A DNA stretch of 64,000 nt from Candidatus Gastranaerophilales bacterium (GTDB taxonomy: Bacteria; Cyanobacteriota; Vampirovibrionia; Gastranaerophilales; Gastranaerophilaceae): assembly GCA_024695865.1 (NCBI GenBank), contig JAILHI010000027.1:62001-126000 (forward strand). The letters are read 5' to 3'. The position numbers and the translations under genes were made by a program. Every line of letters begins with the position of its first letter. Within the stretch, counting starts at the first letter, position 1. Positions 7,981 through 18,052 of the stretch are shown piece after piece. Under the pieces are notes generated by a model. The model was given only the letters and a program-made list of their open reading frames with translations. It searched no databases and was not told the DNA's origin.

Positions 7981-9750
7981 TTACATTAAATCGGCAAGCA
8001 GTGCAATAGCCTCTTTATCTTCGGGGAAGATTTCGGTATATCTGTGAAGATAACCGACCGCATCTTCTTTTTTGTCTAATTTCAAGGCGCATTTTGCGAG
8101 GTTCATAAGATTTGCCGTATTCATCGGATATTTTTTGTCAATATCCGCAAAAAGTCCGATAGCGTCTTTATAATTTTCTTCTCTCATATAAATTTGAGCG
8201 AGCATATTTTCAACTTCGGGATTATGTTCCAGAAACATAGCATCTTCAAATACCTGTTTTGCGGCATCAAAGTTATTTTTCATAAAATAAATTTTGCCCA
8301 GATTATACAAAATATCCATATCCTGATGATTTTGTTTTACCGCTTTTTCAAGTATTTCCTGTGCGGCATCGATTTCTTTTCTGTTAATTTTGTTTAAAGC
8401 AATATTCAAAAGGATTTCAGGCGGCATAACGATACTGTTTATAACACTGTCATAAATTTCATTAGCCTTTTCGGAATTTCCCGTCATTTGAAGAAAATTT
8501 CCGTATTCATATAAAATATAGGGATTATCGGGTTCCAGAGATAAGGCAATATCAAGTTCTTCTTTGGCATAGTCAAAGAGTCTTGAATCAAGATACAAAA
8601 TTGCCAAATCTTTATGAGCGGGAGCAAAATCTTTATTGAGTTGAATTACCTTTTTCAAAAGTGCTTCAGCCTTATCTTTATCACCCGTTTGTCCGCACAA
8701 AATCGCATAATCATAGTAAATGTTTTCATCGACTTTGCCCTTTTTGATTAAGCCCATATAAATGTCTTTTGCGGCTTCAAAATCTTTTAACTTTATACGG
8801 ATACCCGCTATTCTCATTTTTACCTGAAAAGCGGTATTTTCGGACTTGTCCAGCGACTGAAATATTTCAAGAGCCTTTTCGTAATCTTTTATACCCTCAT
8901 AAGCAACCGCAAGTTGATATTTATAAATTTCTTTATCGGGTTCGGACGATGATAAAATACTGTAATAATTAACGGCTTCTTCAAAATCTTCTGCATCAAT
9001 CGAGGCAGATGCAAGATTTGCAAGATGAAACGGCGACGGCTCCAAATCATAAGCAGATTTGTAAAATTTATACGCTTTTTCAAAATCGTTCATCATTCTT
9101 GCCGTAACACCGATGTTGTAATGAGTTACGGCGTTTTTATCATCGCAGGCCAGCGCCTTTTCAAAGGCTTCCATTGCCTTGTCGAGATTTCTCAATGCAA
9201 GATTAGCCGAACCTAAATTATTTAAAATCATTGCATGGTCAGGGTTGATTGATGATGCTTTTTCCAAGACCTGTACCGCTTTATCATACCTGTTTGTTGC
9301 CATATAAACCGTACCGAGCATGTAAAAAATCTGATAGTCGTCGTCGCTTAAACCGTATATTGTTTCTTCATATTCATCAATTTTTTCGGTCTGACTTGTC
9401 TTTAAATACATTATTATTAAACTTTTATAAGCATCGGCGTAATCGGGTCTTAATTCCATAACTTTTTTATAGGCTGTTTCAGCAAGAGGATAATTTTCAA
9501 GTTTGTCAGCCATACTGCCGAGGTAAAACCATGCAACAGCGTCTTCGGGGTTCAATTCTACCGTTCTGTTGAAATCGAGAAAAGCGTGTTGATATTTTTT
9601 AAGATTAACATTACAAAGTCCCGTATATCTCCAAATTTCAGGATTTTGGTCATCGGTTTTAAGAAGTTCCGTCAAAATACACTTTGCTTCCTTAAATTTT
9701 TCCTCATCAATCAGTGCTATCGCATCTTCTAAAGTTAATACATCTTCCAT
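7981..9750 (-). CDS. Tetratricopeptide-repeat protein (589 aa)
   Basis: Consists almost wholly of about 34-residue TPR helical pairs; typical repeats include NPEDAVAWFYLGSMADKLEN and NPDHAMILNNLGSANLALRN. There is no signal peptide or membrane segment, so it is probably a cytoplasmic protein-protein scaffold. It is the first gene of the operon leading to the carbamoyltransferase module, with its own GAGAGGT ribosome site. It is divergent from ndk, with about 90 bp between start codons. The TPR assignment is secure; the partner is not known, though the operon suggests envelope or glycan assembly. Confidence 0.9.
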   Translation of the reverse strand: MEDVLTLEDAIALIDEEKFKEAKCILTELLKTDDQNPEIWRYTGLCNVNLKKYQHAFLDFNRTVELNPEDAVAWFYLGSMADKLENYPLAETAYKKVMELRPDYADAYKSLIIMYLKTSQTEKIDEYEETIYGLSDDDYQIFYMLGTVYMATNRYDKAVQVLEKASSINPDHAMILNNLGSANLALRNLDKAMEAFEKALACDDKNAVTHYNIGVTARMMNDFEKAYKFYKSAYDLEPSPFHLANLASASIDAEDFEEAVNYYSILSSSEPDKEIYKYQLAVAYEGIKDYEKALEIFQSLDKSENTAFQVKMRIAGIRIKLKDFEAAKDIYMGLIKKGKVDENIYYDYAILCGQTGDKDKAEALLKKVIQLNKDFAPAHKDLAILYLDSRLFDYAKEELDIALSLEPDNPYILYEYGNFLQMTGNSEKANEIYDSVINSIVMPPEILLNIALNKINRKEIDAAQEILEKAVKQNHQDMDILYNLGKIYFMKNNFDAAKQVFEDAMFLEHNPEVENMLAQIYMREENYKDAIGLFADIDKKYPMNTANLMNLAKCALKLDKKEDAVGYLHRYTEIFPEDKEAIALLADLM

Positions 9751-9843
9751 AATCTACCTCTCGGAAAAATGATAACACAAAATAATAAACTTGAAAAATC
9801 TTTAATTTTGTGGTCTTATATATCCGACAGAGGAGATTTTTTT

Positions 9844-11435
<1,592 letters not shown>

Positions 11436-11444
11436 ATTTAATGT

Positions 11445-12608
11445 TTAGGAAACAAGCATTATTTCTTTTATCTTTTTGCAGCAATCCATACAGTAATTGC
11501 ATTCTGAACCGCAAATACTGCCGCATTTATACCCGTTTTTTACAAAATGTCTTATATCGGGTAAATACGGCATAATTTCTGAAAGTTTTATGTCTGGGTT
11601 GAGTTTAACCCATTTTCTCATACCCATTACCCCATAAAAAAATTCTTCGGCAGACATATCTTTTGTTCCGTTTTCTATGCCTTTCAAATATGAGTTAATT
11701 GCTTCCGTATTTTGTTCTGCCCCTCTTGTATATAGCATTATTTTAAAGCTGTTTATACCGATTGCAGAATAATATGCCAGTTGCCATGGGTATATCATAT
11801 TTGATTTAAAGAAAAACTCAAAAGCACCAATTTTATTTTCCAAACCATAACAATCAAAATAACAGAACCATGTTGACGGATGAATCATTCTTGACGGGCA
11901 GCCGTGCAAACAAGTTTCGTTTACCAAAATTTCCAAATCTACATCGGGAAATAATTTACGCAAACTTCTCAGTAAATGAAAATTTCTGTTATCATCTATT
12001 GAAATATTTATAGATTTAATATTCGGATATGTTTTAATAAGTGTTGTATATTGCTGAACATTGTGATACTCGCTTGAAGTAGATACGTGAAAATCAAAAT
12101 TAAAATGTTTTTCACGGTTGATAACTTCCATTAACTGCTGATTTGCGATTTTTAAATCTTTGCAGCCGATTGCCTGCAAGTTATCTAATAAATCAAATAA
12201 AAGTTTCTTGTTATTGTAAAATGCATCTTCCAAAAACGGCTTGGGAGAATTTAATGTATATACAAAATCAAAACCATTTTTCATTGTATACGTTGCAAAT
12301 TTTGCAAAATCTTCAAATGATTTGATATTTTTGTTTTCACCTCTGCAGGACTGAAATTCACCGGCGAACATAGAACAAAGAGGTTCGGGAATGCTGTTAT
12401 ATAAAGTTTTAATCTGATATTTTTTAGCCTTTTTATTTTGCTCGACTATTTCATCAATTTTTTTTAAATCAAAAGGCATAGGTCTTGATATTTTATAAAC
12501 ATCTGTTTGTTTAGGCACAATATCAATACTGTTCTTTTTTGCAGAAATACCGATTGCGGATATACCCGCAACAATCAAACCGCTTTTAATAAGATCTCGT
12601 CTTTTCAT
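11445..12608 (-). CDS. U32-family-like protein with twin-arginine-type signal (387 aa)
   Basis: The N-terminus MKRRDLIKSGLIVAGISAIG resembles a Tat signal (RRDLIK, then a hydrophobic stretch), implying export of a folded, possibly cofactor-containing protein. The middle resembles the U32 peptidase/prenyltransferase-U-type barrel: LVNETCLHGCPSR followed by FCYFDC supplies four cysteines in the place where U32 proteins bind an iron-sulfur cluster. The C-terminus adds a second cysteine-rich stretch (CGSICGSECNYCMDCC). An exported U32-like protein is unusual. The start has AGGAA nearby. It converges with tgt. Fold call moderate, function unknown. Confidence 0.6.
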   Translation of the reverse strand: MKRRDLIKSGLIVAGISAIGISAKKNSIDIVPKQTDVYKISRPMPFDLKKIDEIVEQNKKAKKYQIKTLYNSIPEPLCSMFAGEFQSCRGENKNIKSFEDFAKFATYTMKNGFDFVYTLNSPKPFLEDAFYNNKKLLFDLLDNLQAIGCKDLKIANQQLMEVINREKHFNFDFHVSTSSEYHNVQQYTTLIKTYPNIKSINISIDDNRNFHLLRSLRKLFPDVDLEILVNETCLHGCPSRMIHPSTWFCYFDCYGLENKIGAFEFFFKSNMIYPWQLAYYSAIGINSFKIMLYTRGAEQNTEAINSYLKGIENGTKDMSAEEFFYGVMGMRKWVKLNPDIKLSEIMPYLPDIRHFVKNGYKCGSICGSECNYCMDCCKKIKEIMLVS

Positions 12609-12679
12609 TTAATTAATTCCTGTATTTCTAAAAAGGTTTTCATATTTTATTATATTATACATAAATGCGGATATTCATG

Positions 12680-13618
12680 TTAATCCGAATGCCATTTTCT
12701 GTAAAAAGCCGCAAGAACTGCGCCTGATATGTTATGCCAGACGGAAAACATCGCCCCCGGAACCGCAGCCTCGGGCATCGTCGGGAAGGCTGTACTTGCA
12801 AGACTTGTTGCCAGCCCCGAATTTTGCATGCCGACTTCTATCGAAAAGGCTTTTGTTTTTGCAGGGTTTAGCCCCAAAAGTTTTCCTACCCCAAAACCGA
12901 ACAAATAACCCAAAATATTATGTAAAATGACAACCGCAAGAATGATTAAGCCTGCCGAAAAAATCTTTTCCGAATTATGAGAAACAACGGATACAACAAT
13001 TAAACATATCGCAAAAACGGACATCATCGGCAGAAGTTTTACACATTTTTGCGTAAATTTACCAAAGTATTTATTAATTACCAAGCCCAAAATAATCGGC
13101 ACAAGGATAACCTGTATAATCCCGATAAACATTGCGGTAATATTGGTTTCAACGGTTGTTTTTAACATCAGATAAGTAATAAGAGGTGTTAAAATCGGTG
13201 CAAGCAGGGTGTTTACGCTTGTCATACAAACAGAAAGCGCAATATCTCCCTTTGATAAATAAGTAATAACATTGCTTGCAGTGCCGCCGGGGCAGGTTCC
13301 GACAAGAATTACCCCCGCAGTTAAGGCTGCATCAAGGTGAAAAAGATAACATAAGCCCAAAGCAATTAACGGCATAAAAACATATTGGGAAACCGTACCG
13401 AAAAATATTTCTCTGGGGTGAGAAAAAATTAAAACAAAATCATCAGACTTTAATGTTAACCCCATTCCAAACATAATAATCATAAGTAAATAATTTATAT
13501 ATGAGGTTTTTACACACAAAAAGCAGGCCGGAAAAAATAATGAGGCAAAGGCGGCAACCAGTATTATTACCGCCATGTATTTACCGATAAAATTACTTAT
13601 TTGGTTTAATTTTTCCAT
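12680..13618 (-). CDS. Bile acid:sodium symporter (BASS) family transporter
   Basis: 312 aa with about nine to ten hydrophobic helices. It shows the BASS signatures VGTCPGGTASNVITYLSKGD and the sodium-site region FSIEVGMQNSGLATSLA. The family takes up bile acids, pantothenate or 2-keto acids with sodium; the substrate cannot be told from sequence. It lies 14 bp after the CNT transporter on the same strand, so the two are probably cotranscribed. No bile-salt hydrolase is nearby, so transport of bile acid is only one possibility. Confidence 0.93.
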   Translation of the reverse strand: MEKLNQISNFIGKYMAVIILVAAFASLFFPACFLCVKTSYINYLLMIIMFGMGLTLKSDDFVLIFSHPREIFFGTVSQYVFMPLIALGLCYLFHLDAALTAGVILVGTCPGGTASNVITYLSKGDIALSVCMTSVNTLLAPILTPLITYLMLKTTVETNITAMFIGIIQVILVPIILGLVINKYFGKFTQKCVKLLPMMSVFAICLIVVSVVSHNSEKIFSAGLIILAVVILHNILGYLFGFGVGKLLGLNPAKTKAFSIEVGMQNSGLATSLASTAFPTMPEAAVPGAMFSVWHNISGAVLAAFYRKWHSD

Positions 13619-13632
13619 TTAAAATCTTTCTG

Positions 13633-14856
13633 TTATCCTATATAAAACAAGCCTGCCACCGTTCCCGTTATGACGGTTGCGATTGTTGCGGCAAACAAAC
13701 TTTTGTAACAAACAGAGGTTATCAAATCTGTTTTTTCGGGAACAAGGGCAATAGAAGCCCCTATTGCAATACTTAAAGATTCAATACTCGTAAAACCGCA
13801 TAAAGCGTAAGATGCGGCAATTGCGCTGTGTGGTGATATTGTTCCCGCATTCATGGCTTCGCTCAAACCGATGTACGACGGAACTTCCGTCATAATAAGT
13901 CTTGTGCCGAGAAGTTCACCGACCAGAGCCGCATCATTAGGCGTTATTCCCATTAAAAGAGCAACGGGTTTAAAAATCTGCCCCAAAATACCGCTTATTG
14001 TAACATCGGTAAAATAACTCAGACAGAGATTTATAATGCCCAAAATGCCTATTACCGCAACAAGCAATACGGCAATTCCGAAAACCATTTTTCCGCCGTC
14101 CATTGCGCCGTTGACAATACTTCCCGTAAAGGTTTTTGCACTTTCAGGAATTTCTATTTTCATTTCACTCGCCTCGGGCGTTTCGGTTTCGGGCTCCATA
14201 ATTTTTGCCACCATAATCGCAGCAGGAATGGATAAAACCGTTGCACTTACGAGGTGTCCCGCTATTGTCGGGATTTTATCACTCAAAAAAGATATATACA
14301 AAGCCATTACCGAAGATGCTATCGTAGACATAAATACCGTAAAAATCAAAAATATCTGCGACCTTGTCAAAGAATGAAAATACGGTCTTATACTTGCAAA
14401 AGATTCAATACCGACAAACATATTGCTTGCGGAACAAATAGCTTCAACAGCACTTATACCGAAGAATTTTTTTACAAATTTTGCAATTGAAACAATAATA
14501 AAGGGCAAAACCCTTAAATAGTACAACAGGCTGCAAAGAGAAGCAAAGATTATTATATAGGTTAGACTTTGGAAAAACAGGATAAAGCCCCAATCGGAAT
14601 TTGCCGAGCCTAATGCACCGAAAACAAAGACAATGCCCTCTCTTGCCGCTTCTAATATTTTTGTAAAGAAATTACTGAAAGCAAGCAAAATCTCTCTGCT
14701 TTGCGGAAATCTGAAAATTGCCAGCCCGATGATAAATTCAAAGAAAAGCGCAACGACAACTGTTTTATAATTGACAGATTTTTTGTGGCTGCTGAATAAC
14801 CACGCTATCAGCAAAAAGACCAATATTCCGATTAAACCTGTTATTTTCTGAAGCAT
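13633..14856 (-). CDS. Concentrative nucleoside transporter (CNT/NupC family)
   Basis: 407 aa integral membrane protein with the CNT order: an N-terminal three-helix nucleoside-recognition region (LIAWLFSSHKKSVNYKTVV), a gate domain with MVFGIAVLLVAVIGILGIIN, and the C-terminal signature GELLGTRLIMTEVPSYIGLS followed by ALCGFTSIESLSIAIGA. It imports nucleosides with sodium or protons. Together with the following BASS gene it forms a two-gene uptake operon. The ATG has only a poor ribosome site. Confidence 0.94.
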   Translation of the reverse strand: MLQKITGLIGILVFLLIAWLFSSHKKSVNYKTVVVALFFEFIIGLAIFRFPQSREILLAFSNFFTKILEAAREGIVFVFGALGSANSDWGFILFFQSLTYIIIFASLCSLLYYLRVLPFIIVSIAKFVKKFFGISAVEAICSASNMFVGIESFASIRPYFHSLTRSQIFLIFTVFMSTIASSVMALYISFLSDKIPTIAGHLVSATVLSIPAAIMVAKIMEPETETPEASEMKIEIPESAKTFTGSIVNGAMDGGKMVFGIAVLLVAVIGILGIINLCLSYFTDVTISGILGQIFKPVALLMGITPNDAALVGELLGTRLIMTEVPSYIGLSEAMNAGTISPHSAIAASYALCGFTSIESLSIAIGASIALVPEKTDLITSVCYKSLFAATIATVITGTVAGLFYIG

Positions 14857-15070
14857 TTTAAAACCCGCATAATGTTTTTCAATATTATTATGCTAACACA
14901 AGCATATTAATAATGCCGCTTATTTTAAGATTATTTAAAATTCGGGCGATTTAATAATTTTGAAGTTTGGTAAACACTAATAGTAGCGTCGATAGTTTTG
15001 CATATTGTAATAAAGTTTTCTTTTTGCTTTTACTCTTTTTGACGGCTCTGAATTGTTGACACTGATAGTG

Positions 15071-15793
15071 TTAATATCTTTTCATTGCGGAATCAAACTG
15101 GTTTCTTACTTCTTCTCTGTCGCCTGCATGGGGGCTGCATACCTTGTTATAATGTAAAGTGAATTTATAACCGCTTTGCAAATCTGATTTATAAATAACA
15201 AAATCCCAGAGCGAAACTTTTTTGGCAATATATTCCGTCGTTATTTGTTCGCCTTTTTGAAAAACCGTTTTTACGGGGGAATATGTCCTGTTTGAAAGGG
15301 TGATATCGGGTGCGCAGGAGATACCGTATGTATTTGCATATTCTATTTGCCAATCTTCAACGGTAAAAGGAGATACCCATACGACTTTCATTATCTCGGG
15401 ATTTTCATTGTATCTCAGAGTTATATCACCTAACTCTCCGCTTAACGTATAGGTTTCTCTTTTTTGTTTTTCAAACTTGGCTAATCTTTCCTGTTCTTGT
15501 TTCTGCTTATGTTCTTTCCAGAAAGAAGCAAAAGCAAAAGACACGCAGATAATCATAATAATCAGCAAAATAGCAAAAATAATGCCGTTAGTGGACTTAT
15601 TTTTACTTTTTTCATTGTTTTCATTATTTTCATTGATTTCATTGTTAATTTCAGTTTCGGTTTGTTTGTTATTTTCTTTTTTGCGTTTAATTATTTTAAC
15701 GTTGCCTGTACTTTTTCCGCAGTAACTGCATTGTTTTGCATCGGCAGGAATTTGTTTACCGCAATATCGGCAAGTTTTAGTTTCTTCTGCCAT
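15071..15793 (-). CDS. Zinc-ribbon, single-pass membrane protein (240 aa)
   Basis: Begins with a double-CxxC zinc ribbon (CRYCGKQIPADAKQCSYCGK, residues 8-27), then a strongly charged Lys/Asn/Glu-rich linker (33-66), one membrane helix (about 68-90, IIFAILLIIMIICVSFAFAS) and an about 140-residue outer domain of unknown fold. GAGGAG precedes the ATG. The layout suggests a membrane-tethered protein with its ribbon inside and a sensor or binding domain outside. A Lys/Arg/Tyr-rich open frame continues in another phase just past the stop (see findings). Function not recognised. Confidence 0.8.
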   Translation of the reverse strand: MAEETKTCRYCGKQIPADAKQCSYCGKSTGNVKIIKRKKENNKQTETEINNEINENNENNEKSKNKSTNGIIFAILLIIMIICVSFAFASFWKEHKQKQEQERLAKFEKQKRETYTLSGELGDITLRYNENPEIMKVVWVSPFTVEDWQIEYANTYGISCAPDITLSNRTYSPVKTVFQKGEQITTEYIAKKVSLWDFVIYKSDLQSGYKFTLHYNKVCSPHAGDREEVRNQFDSAMKRY

Positions 15794-15841
15794 TATTCTC
15801 TTAACTCCTCAATTTTAAACACAAATGTTATTATAAATTAA

Positions 15842-15877
15842 AATAACTCTCACAGGAATAATTCTGTGAGAGTTATT
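15842..15877 (-). terminator. Terminator downstream of gdhA
   Basis: A perfect 14-bp stem (AATAACTCTCACAG with its complement) and an 8-nt loop, 17 bp past the gdhA stop. It is followed on the minus strand by TTTTAATTT. T-runs flank both sides, so it may work in both directions. Confidence 0.85.
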
Positions 15878-15893
15878 AATAATTTTTTACAAA

Positions 15894-17249
15894 TTATACA
15901 ATGCCCTGTGCTCTCATTGCTTTTGCAATTACTCTGAAAGCGGCAATATTTGCACCTGCGGCATAATTGCCTGCACAGTCGTATTTTTCGGCTGCTTCTT
16001 CACAGGATTTGAAGATGTTTGTCATAATTCTGTCAAGACGTGCATCAACTTCTTCAAAGGAATAGTAATATCTCATACTGTTTTGAGACATTTCGATTGC
16101 AGATGTTGAAACACCGCCTGCATTTGCGGCTTTTGCGGGAGCAAAGAGAACATCATTCTTTTGCAGATATTCGATAGCCTCTGCTTCCGTCGGCATGTTA
16201 GCGCCTTCGCCGACCGCCAGAACACCGTTATTAACGAGTTTTGTAGCCGATGTGAGCGACAATTCGTTTTGGGTTGCGCAGGGAAGCGCAATGTCTGTCG
16301 GAATTGTCCAAATCGGTGCATCATCTCTGTCAACGGTTTCCATATATTCTGCGTTTTTGTGTTCTCTTAAATAGTCTTTAACTCTGCCTCTTTCAACTTC
16401 TTTAATTTGTTTCATGAGTTCGAGGTCTATACCGTTTTTATCGTAAATACAGCCGTTTGAATCGCTCATTGCAACAACTTTTGCGCCGTATTGCTGAGCC
16501 TTTTCGCAGGCATAAAGTGCAACGTTGCCAGAGCCTGAAATTGTTACGGTCTTGCCTTTTAATGTTTGGTTGTTGTTGGCTTTGAGCATTTCTCTCATAT
16601 AGTAAATCAAACCGTAGCCTGTTGCTTCTTTTCTTGCAAGCGAGCCGCCGTAGGAAATTGCTTTTCCTGTTAAAACGCCGCCCTCATAACCGTTTCTTAT
16701 TCTCTTATACTGTCCGAAAAGATAGCCGATTTCTCTTGCGCCGACACCGATATCACCTGCCGGAACGTCAACATCGGGGCCGATGTGGCGGTATAATTCC
16801 GTCATAAAACTTTGGCAAAATCTCATAACTTCGTTGTCTGATTTGCCTTTGGGGTCAAAGTCGCAGCCGCCTTTTGCACCGCCAATGGGCAATCCGCTCA
16901 AAGCATTTTTGAAAATCTGTTCAAAGCCCAAAAATTTCATAATGCTCTGGTTTACACTCGGGTGAAATCTTAAACCGCCTTTGTAGGGGCCGATTAACGA
17001 ACTGTATTGTACTCTATAACCTCTGTTGACCTGTACCTGTCCTTTATCATCTACCCATGGAACTCTGAAGGTTATCATTCTTTCGGGTTCAACTATTCTT
17101 TCAAGAAATGCTAACGGTTCATAATCATCGTGAGCAGCAATAACAGGCTCAAGACTTGTTAAAACCTCTGTAACAGCCTGAATAAATTCGGGTTCGTTCG
17201 GGTTTTTTGCCTTTGTTTTTTCTAATACGCTTTCTAAATATCTGTTCAT
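15894..17249 (-). CDS. gdhA: Glutamate dehydrogenase (probably NADP-specific)
   Basis: Interconverts 2-oxoglutarate plus ammonium and glutamate. It is 451 aa. It shows GPYKGGLRFHPSVN, the catalytic-Lys region GGAKGGCDFDPKGKSDNEVM, VDVPAGDIGVGAREIGYLFG and the nucleotide-binding GSGNVALYACEK. The frame is open 38 codons further upstream, but the chosen start at 17249 has GGAG at the right distance and gives the standard N-terminus MNRYLESVLEKTKAKNPNEP. Length and motifs match the hexameric biosynthetic class. Two promoter-like boxes precede it, so it can be expressed apart from the DUF47 and sigma-factor genes. Confidence 0.97.
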   Translation of the reverse strand: MNRYLESVLEKTKAKNPNEPEFIQAVTEVLTSLEPVIAAHDDYEPLAFLERIVEPERMITFRVPWVDDKGQVQVNRGYRVQYSSLIGPYKGGLRFHPSVNQSIMKFLGFEQIFKNALSGLPIGGAKGGCDFDPKGKSDNEVMRFCQSFMTELYRHIGPDVDVPAGDIGVGAREIGYLFGQYKRIRNGYEGGVLTGKAISYGGSLARKEATGYGLIYYMREMLKANNNQTLKGKTVTISGSGNVALYACEKAQQYGAKVVAMSDSNGCIYDKNGIDLELMKQIKEVERGRVKDYLREHKNAEYMETVDRDDAPIWTIPTDIALPCATQNELSLTSATKLVNNGVLAVGEGANMPTEAEAIEYLQKNDVLFAPAKAANAGGVSTSAIEMSQNSMRYYYSFEEVDARLDRIMTNIFKSCEEAAEKYDCAGNYAAGANIAAFRVIAKAMRAQGIV

Positions 17250-17281
17250 AAAAATCTCCAAATTAAAATTTTTTCGATTAA

Positions 17282-17309
17282 ATTTTAACAAAAAGTTGAT
17301 AAAATGCAA
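17282..17309 (-). promoter_or_regulatory. Predicted proximal gdhA promoter
   Basis: Minus strand TTGCAT (17304-17309), 16 nt, TAAAAT (17282-17287), about 33 bp before the ATG. The predicted leader of about 25 nt contains the GGAG ribosome site. Confidence 0.5.
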
Positions 17310-17311
17310 AT

Positions 17312-17339
17312 ATTTTATGCGAAAATCAAAAATTTTCAA
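17312..17339 (-). promoter_or_regulatory. Predicted distal gdhA promoter
   Basis: Minus strand TTGAAA (17334-17339), 16 nt, TAAAAT (17312-17317). It sits exactly 30 bp upstream of the proximal promoter, on nearly the same helical face and with the same spacer length. Confidence 0.45.
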
Positions 17340-17396
17340 TAAAAATTCGGCAAAAATTTGCAACTTTACAAAATTTAATACAAAAACGTGGAGATA

Positions 17397-18032
17397 TTAT
17401 TTAAGCATAATATTTGTTACGGCATCGGAAACGTGATAACAGGTGTCCAATGCTGTTTCAATATCTTTATATATATCTCTGCATTTTATAACGGTAAGAG
17501 CATCATATTGCCCCGAAAACAATTCATCCAGTGCCTGAAAATGAATTTCGTCCCCTCTCGTTTCAATTTCTTTCATCTTCAAATTTCTGTCCGTAACCTG
17601 AGAAACAGAAGTTTTTTCTCTGAAACTGTGAATGATAAAATCAAGTTCATTTGCCGCAGTCATAAGATTTTGTGCCTGCAAAATCATGTGTTCCGTAGAT
17701 TTTTCAATTCGGTAAACACGAAAATTCATTATCGCTTTTATAATTTTCTTTGTAATTCTGTTCAACATTGTTGAAATATATTGAATATCCTCTTTTTCAA
17801 TAGGGGTTACACGTGTTTGCCCTAACACTTTTAGAGTCTTTTTTAAAATTTTGTTGCTTTTATGCTTATATTGACGTGCTGTAACCATTGCATCGTCATT
17901 TACACCTTCTTGCAAAACTTTTGTAAAAAGTTCTGCCGTCTGCTTACAGGTTAAAGAATTTTCTTCAAAAAGTTCGTAAAAAACGTCATTTGCATCATGA
18001 AAAAAATATGATAAAAAATTGAATTTAACCAT
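17397..18032 (-). CDS. DUF47 (PhoU-like, YkaA-type) protein
   Basis: 211 aa all-helical protein. FHDANDVFYELFEE at the N-terminus, a central helix pair (KKTLKVLGQTRVTPIEKEDI) and the C-terminal metal-site-like segment ETRGDEIHFQALDELF match the DUF47 family. Members are PhoU-like regulators, normally encoded beside a Pit-type phosphate permease. No Pit gene is visible here; the neighbours are a sigma factor upstream (20 bp) and gdhA downstream. AAAGGT precedes the ATG. Confidence 0.85.
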   Translation of the reverse strand: MVKFNFLSYFFHDANDVFYELFEENSLTCKQTAELFTKVLQEGVNDDAMVTARQYKHKSNKILKKTLKVLGQTRVTPIEKEDIQYISTMLNRITKKIIKAIMNFRVYRIEKSTEHMILQAQNLMTAANELDFIIHSFREKTSVSQVTDRNLKMKEIETRGDEIHFQALDELFSGQYDALTVIKCRDIYKDIETALDTCYHVSDAVTNIMLK

Positions 18033-18052
18033 TTCAGACCTTTCGTTTTGAT

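Noticed and set aside
12680-13618. Proof of bile-acid uptake by the BASS transporter
   Set aside because: The family also carries pantothenate and keto acids, and no bile-salt enzyme is nearby, so only the family is claimed.
15477-15841. Plus-strand hydrophobic proteins opposite the zinc-ribbon gene
   Set aside because: They are the antisense of a Lys/Asn/Glu-rich linker and its helix, which produces Phe/Leu/Ser-rich shadows.
17250-17363. Longer gdhA N-terminus starting at 17363
   Set aside because: The added 38 residues are Phe/Lys/Asn-rich translation of promoter DNA; the ATG at 17249 has the ribosome site and family N-terminus.
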